Shown: piece by piece, positions 1-5,841 of the stretch | Position numbering within the stretch: the stretch's first letter is position 1 | Layout: each line of letters starts with the position of its first letter | DNA from: Rhodospirillales bacterium | GTDB taxonomy: Bacteria > Pseudomonadota > Alphaproteobacteria > Reyranellales > Reyranellaceae | Assembly (NCBI GenBank): GCA_013205335.1 | Contig: JABMNB010000382.1 | Coordinates: 1-8,134, forward strand | Length of the DNA: 8,134 nt | Direction of reading: 5' to 3' | Position numbers and translations under genes: made by a program | Notes under the pieces: model-generated | What the model was told of the DNA's origin: nothing | What the model saw: only the letters and a program-made list of their open reading frames with translations | Databases searched by the model: none

Positions 1-167
1 CGCTCGCCGAACAACACCGCATCGTCGCCAAGGTCGATGAACTGATGGCGCTGTGCGACCGGCTAGAGGCGAGCCTGACCGCCACCGGCGCTACCCGCCG
101 CCGCCTGCTCGATGCGCTGCTCGCCGAGGCGCTGGTGCCTGAAACCATGGAGGAGGAGGCCGCGTGA
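1..167 (+). CDS. hsdS: Type I restriction-modification specificity subunit HsdS, C-terminal end (partial)
   Basis: The reading frame enters from the left edge (first full codon at position 3) and ends with TGA at 165-167, giving 54 residues. They begin LAEQHRIVAKVDELMALCDR and continue with a leucine- and arginine-rich helix containing RRRLLDALLAEAL. This is the typical last conserved helix of HsdS, the subunit that recognises DNA and sets target sequence in type I restriction-modification complexes with HsdM and HsdR. The EQ-RIV-KVDELM-LCD-LE pattern is highly characteristic of the family. The last codons (Met-Glu-Glu-Glu-Ala-Ala) contain AGGAGG, which also serves as the ribosome binding site of the next gene. 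The target recognition domains lie outside the window, so specificity cannot be read. Confidence 0.88.
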   Translation, partial: LAEQHRIVAKVDELMALCDRLEASLTATGATRRRLLDALLAEALVPETMEEEAA

Positions 168-397
168 CCGTTGGATACCATGTGACGGTTTCCCGGCAGG
201 GCGACGAGTGGCGGGCCGTCTGTCCCGCGCTGCGCCATCATGGCGCTTCGGTGGGCGGCGAGACCCGCGAGGAAGCACTTACCCATATCGAGAACGTGAT
301 CCTGATGATCCTGACGGAGATGGAACGGAACGGCGTTTCGCCGCCGGCTGATAAACCGATTGCGAGCGGCGTCTTGCTGAACATTTCGACCGAATAG
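164..397 (+). CDS. HicB-like (UPF0150 fold) small protein, putative orphan antitoxin
   Basis: This 77-residue protein starts at GTG 164, overlapping the hsdS stop in a GTGA junction, with AGGAGG at 151-156/154-159 as ribosome binding site. The sequence follows the HicB pattern: an N-terminal strand YHVTVSRQGDEW, the CPAL motif near residue 20, a second strand ending GGET, then helix REEALTHIENVILMIL. HicB proteins neutralise the HicA mRNA interferase and often repress their own promoter through an added DNA-binding domain. That C-terminal domain is absent here; only a short tail follows the helix. No HicA-like gene (a short basic protein with a conserved His) is seen beside it, so it is either an orphan or has been recruited to another role. 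Translational coupling to hsdS suggests a function tied to the restriction operon. The fold assignment is fairly safe; the antitoxin role is inferred only from family. Confidence 0.72.
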   Translation: MTVGYHVTVSRQGDEWRAVCPALRHHGASVGGETREEALTHIENVILMILTEMERNGVSPPADKPIASGVLLNISTE

Positions 398-404
398 CGC
401 CGCG

Positions 405-1244
405 ATGCCCTATTTCGCCCGTTTCATCGGCATCGACTACTCGGGCGCGGAAACCCCGATCGCGAGCCTCAAGGGCCTGCGCGTCTATCTGGCCGAGGGC
501 GATGCGCTGCCGACTGAAGTTCCACCGCCGCCCAGCCCGCGCAAATACTGGACGCGGCGCGGCATCGCCGAATGGCTGGTGGAACGGCTCGCCGAAGACG
601 TGCCCACGCTGGTCGGCATCGACCACGGCTTTTCCTTCCCGCTGCGTTATTTCGAGGTGCATCGGCTGCTTCCCGACTGGCCGGCGTTCCTCGACGATTT
701 CCAGCATCATTGGCCCACCGACCAGGATCACATCTACGTCGATTTCGTGCGTGATGGTTCGGTCGGCAACGGCGCGGCGCGCACCGGCAATGCCCGCTGG
801 CGGCGATTGACGGAGGAGCGCGCCGGAAGCGCGAAATCGGTGTTTCATTTCGACGTGCAGGGCGCGGTGGCGGAATCCACCCATGCCGGCATCCCCTGGC
901 AGCGCTTCATCCGCCAGCGCCTCGGCGCCCGCGTCCATTTCTGGCCGTTCGACGGCTCGGACATTCCGGCCGGCCGATCCGCCATCGCCGAGGTCTATCC
1001 CGCGCTATGGTCTCGCGGTTTCGCCCGCCAGGACCGAACCGGCGACCAGCACGACGCCTTCAGCATTGCCGCCTGGCTGTCGCGCGCCGACCGCGACGGC
1101 ACCCTAGCCACCTTCCTGAAGCCCGACCTAACACCACCCGAACGCGCGGTGGTGCAGGTGGAGGGGTGGGTACTGGGCGTCGGCGGCTCGTTGATCTCGG
1201 CTGCGCCGCGTTGGTTCGAAGGAGCGAGCCATGTACGACATTGA
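405..1244 (+). CDS. DUF429-like protein with predicted RNase H-type fold
   Basis: This 279-residue protein starts at ATG 405, 7 nt after the preceding stop, with no clear ribosome binding site, so coupled translation is likely. The N-terminus FIGIDYSG (Asp11) is a first-strand acidic motif like that of RNase H/actin-type folds. Further conserved-looking acidic positions are in GIDHGFSFP (Asp73), IAEVYPALW (Glu196) and GDQHDAFSIAAWL (Asp214, His216, Asp217). This spacing of acidic residues and the EVYPA and HDA-type motifs match DUF429-family proteins, which are predicted to be metal-dependent nucleases of unknown substrate. It ends with a short C-terminal tail after a Gly/Val-rich strand and overlaps the next gene by 14 nt. 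Position in a restriction operon fits a nucleic-acid-acting accessory function, but no activity can be claimed. The family call rests on motif recognition and not on an alignment. Confidence 0.62.
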   Translation: MPYFARFIGIDYSGAETPIASLKGLRVYLAEGDALPTEVPPPPSPRKYWTRRGIAEWLVERLAEDVPTLVGIDHGFSFPLRYFEVHRLLPDWPAFLDDFQHHWPTDQDHIYVDFVRDGSVGNGAARTGNARWRRLTEERAGSAKSVFHFDVQGAVAESTHAGIPWQRFIRQRLGARVHFWPFDGSDIPAGRSAIAEVYPALWSRGFARQDRTGDQHDAFSIAAWLSRADRDGTLATFLKPDLTPPERAVVQVEGWVLGVGGSLISAAPRWFEGASHVRH

Positions 1245-1992
1245 TATGCAGGAGGCCTCGCAAGAGTTCGCGCGTTGCTGGAACGCGGCGGGCGTTCACA
1301 TTCAAAAAATGGCGCAAGGTCAAGTACCGTGGCTGAAGGCGAACCTTCATCCGCCTTTTCTGGAACATCTGTCCTTCCGAATGGGCAATCAGCTCTTTTT
1401 CGTTCGGCTTGAAGACGTCGAAGGCAGGCTGGATGTTCCCGGAAACCGTCGCGGTGTCCTGGCAATCGCCGAAGGCTGCAAGGGGCACGCCTGCATCATG
1501 CCCATGCGGCGCAAAGGGGCGGAATGGATCGCCGATGGACAGGGGTGGGGGCTCCACGATGTGCGGACCGGGCAGGGCATAGATCCGGTCGCCACGGTCA
1601 GCGACAAGCTGATCGAGATAACGGACTGGGAATTGCAGGATTTCGCCGTCCAGGTCGTAAAGGATCACTTGGTAAAACAGGGGCGAACCATGATGTCGTG
1701 GCATGGCAACCCCTCCGTCGATCCCTCAATATGGTTCGTGGGCGATCACGGTCCGGAGTGGGTTGTGGTTCGGGCTACGCGTTACCCGAAAACATCGGTC
1801 GAACCGCCGGCCAATTGGCGCGCGATCGCCGAAAGCTGTTCGGGACTTGGAAAATCGGGACATTTTGCCTCGGTCGGTGTGTCTAACGCAGACGATGCCT
1901 TTGACCCTGCGGGTGCCGTTCCAGCAACGCCGCTTTGGCGCGGACATGGCATGTTTGTGCGCTTCATGGGACTTGTCCCAGGACCTTCATGA
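1231..1992 (+). CDS. Conserved hypothetical protein, 253 residues, function unknown
   Basis: The start at ATG 1231 is supported by AAGGAG at 1219-1224, 6 nt upstream. It overlaps the end of the preceding gene by 14 nt, which places it in the same transcription unit. No signal peptide or membrane segment is visible, so it is probably cytosolic. The first third is mixed helical; the middle and last third hold aromatic and acidic stretches such as IEITDWELQDFAVQVVKDHL, a Trp-rich segment around SWHGNPSVDPSIWF and GPEWVVVRATRYP, and RGHGMFVRFMGL near the C-terminus. These look like a compact alpha/beta domain under selection and not a random frame. I do not recognise a named domain. Base composition is less GC-rich than guaB, consistent with accessory origin. 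Proteins in this position are often restriction-associated or stress-related, but that is context only. Confidence 0.7.
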   Translation: MYDIDMQEASQEFARCWNAAGVHIQKMAQGQVPWLKANLHPPFLEHLSFRMGNQLFFVRLEDVEGRLDVPGNRRGVLAIAEGCKGHACIMPMRRKGAEWIADGQGWGLHDVRTGQGIDPVATVSDKLIEITDWELQDFAVQVVKDHLVKQGRTMMSWHGNPSVDPSIWFVGDHGPEWVVVRATRYPKTSVEPPANWRAIAESCSGLGKSGHFASVGVSNADDAFDPAGAVPATPLWRGHGMFVRFMGLVPGPS

Positions 1993-2041
1993 TGCGTCGC
2001 GAGGCTTGCAAACGCCATATGTCCAGTTCACACTAAACAAT

Positions 2042-3634
2042 ATGGTCAGAACATCGAAGCCCGCACCCGCCGCTGATCCCGCCCGCAAGCAGGCGGTGAT
2101 CTACGCCCGCGTCTCCTCCAAGGAGCAGGAGAAGGAAGGCTTCTCGATCCCCGCGCAGTTGAAGCTGCTGAAGGAGTACGCCTCGGCGCAGGGCTTCGCG
2201 GTGGCGCAGGAATATGTGGACGTGGAAACGGCCAAGCAGACCGGCCGCACCGCTTTCGGCGAGATGGTCGCCTATCTCAAGGCCCATCCGGCGGTCCGCG
2301 TGATGTTGGTCGAGAAGACCGACCGGCTCTACCGCAACCTCAAGGACTGGGTGACGGTGGACGAGCTTGGGGTCGAAATCCATTTCCCCAAGGAAGGCGT
2401 GGTACTGTCGCGCGAGTCGCGCTCGTCGGAAAAGTTCATGCACGGCATCAAGGTGCTGATGGCAAAGAACTACATCGACAACCTGTCCGAGGAAGCGCGC
2501 AAGGGCATGCAGGAAAAAGCCGAGCAAGGCATCTGGCCGACCAAGTGCCCGCTCGGCTATCGCAACGTCACCGGCCCGGACGGCAAGAAGATCATCGCGG
2601 TCGATCCCGCCGTGGCGCCCATCATCGCCAAGCTGTTCGAATGGTATGCATCCGGCCAATACTCGATGCAGGAGGTTTCGCACATGGCGCGTGACGCTGG
2701 CCTCGTCTACCGCAAGAGCGGGGCGAAGGTGCCGGTCAGCACCATTCACACGATCCTCCACACGCGCCTCTACAACGGCTGGTACGAGTGGAATGGCAAG
2801 ATGATCCAGGGCCGGCACCAGCCACTGGTCTCGGTCGAATTGTGGGAGCGCGTGCAGGGCATAATGGATGGGCGCTTCACCAAGAAGCACCGACGCGTGA
2901 CGCACGACTTCGCCTTTTCCGGCCTCATCGCCTGTGGCCAGTGCGGCTGCTCAGTCGTGGGCGAGATCAAGAAGCAGCGCTACGTCTATTATCACTGCAC
3001 AGGCTACGCCGATAAGTGCAAGGGCAACCCCGCCGCCTGCCGCCGAAAGTATGTGCGCGAGGAAAAGCTCGAGGCCCAATTCACAGAACTGCTCGGTCGC
3101 TTGCGTTTCGATGATGAAGTGCTGGCGTGGGTGCGGGAGGCACTACACGCCAGCCACGCCGACCAGCGCCTGGAGCATCAGGCGGCGATAGGGCGTCTCC
3201 GGTCCGAGCACGGGCGACTCGGTGACCGCATCAATGCCATGTACGTCGACAAACTCGACGGGAAGATCGGCGGCGACTTCTTCGACAGGTTCGCGGGCGA
3301 GTGGCGCGCCGAGCAGCAGCGCTTGCAGCGCGAGATCGATCGGCACGAAACGGCCGAGCAGTCCTACATGGAAGAGGGCGTGCAGATTCTCGAACTGGCG
3401 CGGAACGCCCAAAAGTTGTTCGAAAGACAGGAGCCACGCCAAAAGAGGCGTTTGCTTAACTTCCTGCTATCGAACTGCTCATGGGAGAATGGCGAAGTGG
3501 TCGCCACATTCCGCCAACCATTTGATTTATTGGCGGAAACCACTGCCATCGCCGCCCGCCAGAAGGCGGGCGGCGCGGCCAATTTGGCGAAAAAAGAGAA
3601 TTGGCTGGGGGACCTGGATTCGAACCAAGACTAA
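2042..3634 (+). CDS. Large serine recombinase (site-specific integrase) of the element
   Basis: This 530-residue protein has the full large-serine-recombinase layout. Residues about 17-150 form the resolvase-type catalytic domain, with YARVSSKEQ (Arg23, nucleophile Ser25), TGRTAF (Arg69) and EKTDRLYRNLKDW (Arg95, Arg98). Residues about 180-290 form the Recombinase domain (PLGYRNV; STIHTILHTRLYNGWYEW). A zinc ribbon follows with Cys298, Cys301, Cys319 and Cys326, then a Glu/Arg-rich coiled-coil region at about 370-450. Such enzymes insert and excise DNA by double-strand cleavage through a 5'-phosphoserine link. The start at 2042 is chosen because catalytic homology begins shortly after it. The frame is open 113 codons further upstream, but that part overlaps the preceding gene in another frame. 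No good ribosome binding site is seen. Residues Trp521-Asp530 and the stop codon lie within the tRNA gene, an unusual end for the protein. Confidence 0.92.
   Translation: MVRTSKPAPAADPARKQAVIYARVSSKEQEKEGFSIPAQLKLLKEYASAQGFAVAQEYVDVETAKQTGRTAFGEMVAYLKAHPAVRVMLVEKTDRLYRNLKDWVTVDELGVEIHFPKEGVVLSRESRSSEKFMHGIKVLMAKNYIDNLSEEARKGMQEKAEQGIWPTKCPLGYRNVTGPDGKKIIAVDPAVAPIIAKLFEWYASGQYSMQEVSHMARDAGLVYRKSGAKVPVSTIHTILHTRLYNGWYEWNGKMIQGRHQPLVSVELWERVQGIMDGRFTKKHRRVTHDFAFSGLIACGQCGCSVVGEIKKQRYVYYHCTGYADKCKGNPAACRRKYVREEKLEAQFTELLGRLRFDDEVLAWVREALHASHADQRLEHQAAIGRLRSEHGRLGDRINAMYVDKLDGKIGGDFFDRFAGEWRAEQQRLQREIDRHETAEQSYMEEGVQILELARNAQKLFERQEPRQKRRLLNFLLSNCSWENGEVVATFRQPFDLLAETTAIAARQKAGGAANLAKKENWLGDLDSNQD
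3550..3575. repeat. Strong inverted repeat near the 3' end of the recombinase gene
   Basis: An 11-bp perfect stem (3550-3560 with 3565-3575) closes the tetraloop AGAA. It lies inside the recombinase reading frame, 26 nt before the tRNA gene. A smaller odd palindrome, GCCAATTTGGC (3578-3588), follows at once. Neither strand has a T-tract directly after the hairpin, so it is not a standard intrinsic terminator. Its role is unknown; it could affect mRNA stability or tRNA trailer processing on the other strand. Confidence 0.6.
3602..3634. other. Putative attachment site (att) within the 3' half of tRNA-Gln
   Basis: The segment holds the CCA end, acceptor 3' strand, T-arm and variable loop of the tRNA, and at the same time the last codons of the recombinase. 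Island recombination in tRNA genes normally restores the 3' part of the tRNA from the element. The exact crossover dinucleotide cannot be placed without the partner att site or an empty site. Confidence 0.45.
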
Positions 3635-3675
3635 CCGGGTCAGAGCCGATTGTTCTACCGTTAAACTATCCCCCA
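3602..3675 (-). tRNA. tRNA-Gln, anticodon CTG
   Basis: The minus strand from 3675 to 3602 folds as a complete 74-nt cloverleaf with encoded CCA. The acceptor stem TGGGGGA (3675-3669) pairs fully with TCCCCCA (3612-3606), and the discriminator is G73. The D stem is GTTT/GAAC, the anticodon stem ATCGG/CCGGT, and the anticodon loop CTCTGAC gives anticodon CTG (3643-3641), reading CAG. The T-loop is TTCGAAT. The U1-A72 pair is a known bacterial tRNA-Gln feature. The T stem has one wobble, U50 (3628) with G64 (3614). The 3' end faces the recombinase gene, marking it as the likely insertion target. Confidence 0.95.
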
Positions 3676-3704
3676 AGGACCAAGCGAACCAGGCCGGGCG
3701 ACGG

Positions 3705-3733
3705 ATTTAGCGAGGGCGGGCCGGATTGGCAAG
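3705..3733 (-). promoter_or_regulatory. Candidate promoter of tRNA-Gln
   Basis: On the minus strand CTTGCC (3733-3728) and CTAAAT (3710-3705) are separated by exactly 17 nt. The -35 resembles the alphaproteobacterial CTTGAC form. Transcription would start near 3698, about 23 nt before the mature tRNA end. The -10 match is only moderate. Confidence 0.42.
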
Positions 3734-3790
3734 CGGCCCTCGCCGTGGGCACTTTCCTCAGTTACGATGCGGCCAACAAAAGAGTTGTGA

Positions 3791-4858
3791 ATGGCCGGGG
3801 AATCCACGCCCAAGGGAGGCTGGCACAGCGGTCGATTTGCGCACACCTTCGCTGCCATTGATCTCGGCACCAACAATTGCCGGCTCCTGGTGGCGAAGGC
3901 ATCGGTCGAGGGTTTTGAGGTGATCGATGCCTATTCTCGCCCCGTAAGGCTGGGCGAGGGGGTGGCGCTGAGCGGGTCGCTGTGCGGTGAAGCCATCGAA
4001 CGCACGCTGCATGCGCTTGGCGTCTGCGCGGGCAAAATCGAACGCAATCGTGTGACACGCGCCCGTCACATCGCCACCGAGGCCTGCCGCCGCGCCTGCA
4101 ACGGCGAGGACTTCCTCGGCATGGTAAAGGCGCACACCGGCCTCAGCTTCGACCTGATCCAGCCCCCGGAAGAGGCGAGGCTCGCCCTGGCGAGCTGCGA
4201 GAACCTGCTGGATCCCGAGATACCGTTCGGCCTGCTGATCGACATTGGCGGCGGCTCGACCGAGGTGAGCTGGGTTCGCGTCCGGCCCCGTCCAGGCCGC
4301 CCGGGCTGTGTGACCACCGAGCTGATCGGCATGACATCGGTGCCCTGGGGCGTCGTCACGCTCACGGAATCCTGCACGCGCGGCCAGCCGCGCGAACGGC
4401 CGCTGAGCCGGGCCTGCTACGACGACATGGTCGAGAAGATCCGCAGCGACCTCCGGCCCTTCGGCGCCATGCACCAGATTGGACCGGCGATTGCGCGCGG
4501 GGAAGTCCAGATGATCGGCGCCTCGGGCACCGTAACGACGGTTAGCGCATACCATCTCGGCCTCAAGCGCTATAACCGCACCATGGTCGACGGTTCGCGT
4601 ATCGGCCGAGAGGAAGTCTTGCGTATCTGTGACATGCTTTCCACGATGTCGGTCGACCAGCTCACCCATCTGCCCTGCATCGGCGACGATCGTGCCGATC
4701 TGGCGCTCGCAGGCGGGGCGATTCTCGAGGCGGTGTGCCGCCAGTGGGCGGCGCCGGTCGTGCGCGTGGCCGACCGCGGCCTGCGCGAAGGCGTGTTGAT
4801 GGACCTGATGCGGCAGGCCGACCGCGACGCCGACCAGCTCTGCCGTCGGGGCAACTGA
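3791..4858 (+). CDS. ppx: Ppx/GppA-family phosphatase (exopolyphosphatase or guanosine pentaphosphatase)
   Basis: This 355-residue protein has the sugar-kinase/actin-type fold motifs of the family in order: AAIDLGTNNCRLLVA (phosphate loop 1, Asp24), RHIATEACRRACNG, PPEEARLA with the likely catalytic Glu, LLIDIGGGSTEVSW (phosphate loop 2), MIGASGTVTTVSAYHLGL, and DDRADLALAGGAILEAV followed by LREGVLMDL. Family members remove terminal phosphate from polyphosphate or from pppGpp, linking phosphate storage to the stringent response. Which substrate applies cannot be decided here. It is a short single-module form without the C-terminal HD-like region of E. coli Ppx. ATG 3791 is the first suitable start; no clear ribosome binding site is visible. 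It ends 2 nt before rlmE, so the two are probably co-transcribed. This pair next to guaB is a familiar alphaproteobacterial arrangement. Confidence 0.88.
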   Translation: MAGESTPKGGWHSGRFAHTFAAIDLGTNNCRLLVAKASVEGFEVIDAYSRPVRLGEGVALSGSLCGEAIERTLHALGVCAGKIERNRVTRARHIATEACRRACNGEDFLGMVKAHTGLSFDLIQPPEEARLALASCENLLDPEIPFGLLIDIGGGSTEVSWVRVRPRPGRPGCVTTELIGMTSVPWGVVTLTESCTRGQPRERPLSRACYDDMVEKIRSDLRPFGAMHQIGPAIARGEVQMIGASGTVTTVSAYHLGLKRYNRTMVDGSRIGREEVLRICDMLSTMSVDQLTHLPCIGDDRADLALAGGAILEAVCRQWAAPVVRVADRGLREGVLMDLMRQADRDADQLCRRGN

Positions 4859-4860
4859 CC

Positions 4861-5553
4861 GTGGCAAAGGATACCAAGGGCAGCCTTCCGACAGGTCGGC
4901 GCGCCACGGTTCGCGTGAAGACGGCGCGCGGCCGCACCGTTTCGTCGCAGCGCTGGCTGCAGCGCCAGCTCAACGATCCCTACGTCGTCGAGGCCAAGAA
5001 GCGTGGCTATCGCTCGCGCGCCGCATTCAAGCTGCTGCAGATCGACGATCAGTTCCGGTTCCTGAAGCCGGGCGGCCGCATCATCGATCTGGGCGCGGCA
5101 CCGGGCGGCTGGACCCAGGTCTCCGTCGAGCGTGTGAGTTCGGGCAAGAACAAGGGCGTCGTGATCGGCATCGACCTCACGCCGGTCGAGCCGATCGCCG
5201 GTGCCACGGTGCTCGCCAAGGATTTTTACGACGAAGATGCGCCCGCCCTGCTGACGGAGTTGCTGGGCGGCCCGGCCGACGTCGTGCTGAGCGACATGGC
5301 GGCCGCTGCCACGGGTGAGACGCAGATCGACCACATGAGAATCATGGGCCTCGCGGAGGCGGCGCACGATTTTGCCCGCCAGATACTGAAGCCCGGCGGT
5401 ACGTACATCGCCAAGGTGCTGCGCGGCGGCACCGAACGGACGCTGCTCGACCGGCTGAAGAAGGACTTCGAGAAGGTCCGCCACGTCAAGCCGGAGGCCA
5501 GCCGGGCGGACTCGGCTGAAATGTATGTCGTCGGTCTGGGCTTTCGCGGATAG
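4861..5553 (+). CDS. rlmE: 23S rRNA (uridine-2'-O)-methyltransferase RlmE
   Basis: RlmE (RrmJ/FtsJ) uses S-adenosylmethionine to methylate the 2'-OH of U2552 in the A-loop of 23S rRNA (E. coli numbering), a late step of 50S assembly. The 230-residue protein shows the family order: basic N-terminus, RWLQRQLNDPYV, RSRAAFKL (Lys57), SAM loop DLGAAPGGWTQ (76-86), LSDMAA (Asp145), IAKVLRGG (Lys185) and SAEMYVVGLG (Glu220). The K-D-K-E tetrad is therefore intact. The start is GTG 4861, directly after the ppx stop. The frame stays open 42 codons upstream, but those lie over the ppx coding region and show no family similarity. The N-terminal extension of about 20 residues relative to E. coli is Lys/Arg/Thr-rich, as in alphaproteobacterial forms. 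No strong ribosome binding site is seen; translation is probably coupled to ppx. Confidence 0.93.
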   Translation: MAKDTKGSLPTGRRATVRVKTARGRTVSSQRWLQRQLNDPYVVEAKKRGYRSRAAFKLLQIDDQFRFLKPGGRIIDLGAAPGGWTQVSVERVSSGKNKGVVIGIDLTPVEPIAGATVLAKDFYDEDAPALLTELLGGPADVVLSDMAAAATGETQIDHMRIMGLAEAAHDFARQILKPGGTYIAKVLRGGTERTLLDRLKKDFEKVRHVKPEASRADSAEMYVVGLGFRG

Positions 5554-5559
5554 GTTTTG

Positions 5560-5583
5560 CGCGGTCGGGGCGACCCGGCGTTT
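5560..5583 (+). terminator. Weak candidate terminator of ppx-rlmE
   Basis: Seven nt after the rlmE stop, GGTCG (5563-5567) pairs with CGACC (5571-5575) around GGG. An outer CGC/GCG (5560-5562 with 5578-5580) adds three pairs across a 2-nt bulge. Only TTT follows. The hairpin is plausible, but the short T-run makes it a poor intrinsic terminator. Confidence 0.33.
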
Positions 5584-5718
5584 CCAATGTAGTTCGGCAT
5601 GAACGCCGCTTTGATTTCCGTCTACCAGCGGCAGCTCGGCGCCGGGTGCCGCCCTGCCGGCCCAGCGAGCCGCATTTGCTGCATTTCGCCCCGCCGGACT
5701 TCTGTTTCCACGGCACCA

Positions 5719-5744
5719 CCACCTGCGCAATATTGCGCCAGTGG
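5719..5744. repeat. Interrupted dyad centred on a perfect 14-bp palindrome
   Basis: GCGCAATATTGCGC (5725-5738) is perfectly self-complementary. After two mismatched positions on each side, CCAC (5719-5722) and GTGG (5741-5744) extend the symmetry, so 22 of 26 positions match. It lies about 90 nt upstream of the guaB -35. A dimeric regulator operator is one possibility; no known site is recognised. Confidence 0.5.
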
Positions 5745-5750
5745 GGCGTC

Positions 5751-5771
5751 GAAATCGGGAAACGCGATTTC
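5751..5771. repeat. 7-bp inverted repeat GAAATCG/CGATTTC
   Basis: GAAATCG (5751-5757) and CGATTTC (5765-5771) are perfect inverted copies separated by 7 nt. With a 14-nt centre-to-centre distance this could be a regulator half-site pair or a small hairpin. It may equally be chance. Confidence 0.35.
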
Positions 5772-5817
5772 CAGGGTGTCGCGTAGGGCTACCCGTGCAT
5801 AACGGACACGCGCCAGC

Positions 5818-5841
5818 GGACTTGGCTTGGGACTTGGCTTG
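5818..5841 (+). repeat. Perfect 12-bp tandem repeat (GGACTTGGCTTG twice)
   Basis: Copies at 5818-5829 and 5830-5841 are identical and adjacent. Each contains CTTGGC. The CTTGGC of the second copy (5833-5838) is the proposed -35 box of guaB, so the duplication places a second -35-like box one turn upstream. No third copy is found upstream. Confidence 0.9.

Larger units (their letters stand above)
1..3612. mobile_element. One end of an integrative element (defence-type genomic island) inserted at tRNA-Gln
   Basis: The stretch from the left edge to the 3' end of the tRNA-Gln gene holds a type I restriction gene fragment, a HicB-like gene, two accessory genes and a large serine recombinase that abuts the tRNA. 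Right of the tRNA only housekeeping genes are seen. An integrase next to the 3' end of a tRNA is the standard signature of an island end. The 1231-1992 gene is visibly less GC-rich than guaB, which fits separate origin. The right boundary is placed within the tRNA acceptor/T-arm by inference. The left boundary and the second att copy are outside the window, so size and mobility cannot be judged. Confidence 0.7.

Noticed and set aside
279..938. 219-residue minus-strand frame opposite the HicB-like and DUF429-like genes
   Set aside because: The plus-strand genes have motifs and operon spacing; the antisense product has neither.
1703..2041. 113-codon upstream extension of the recombinase frame
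   Set aside because: It overlaps the 1231-1992 gene in another frame, and serine recombinase homology starts only near Lys16 after ATG 2042.
2033..2905. 290-residue minus-strand frame opposite the recombinase
   Set aside because: It is the antisense shadow of a strongly supported gene, with no domain signature.
4735..4860. 42-codon upstream extension of rlmE
   Set aside because: It lies over the ppx 3' coding region and gives a low-complexity Arg/Pro/Ala stretch unlike RlmE.
5599..5802. Small plus-strand frame of 67 residues in the rlmE-guaB gap
   Set aside because: No ribosome binding site, no recognisable motif, and composition like translated noncoding GC-rich DNA.
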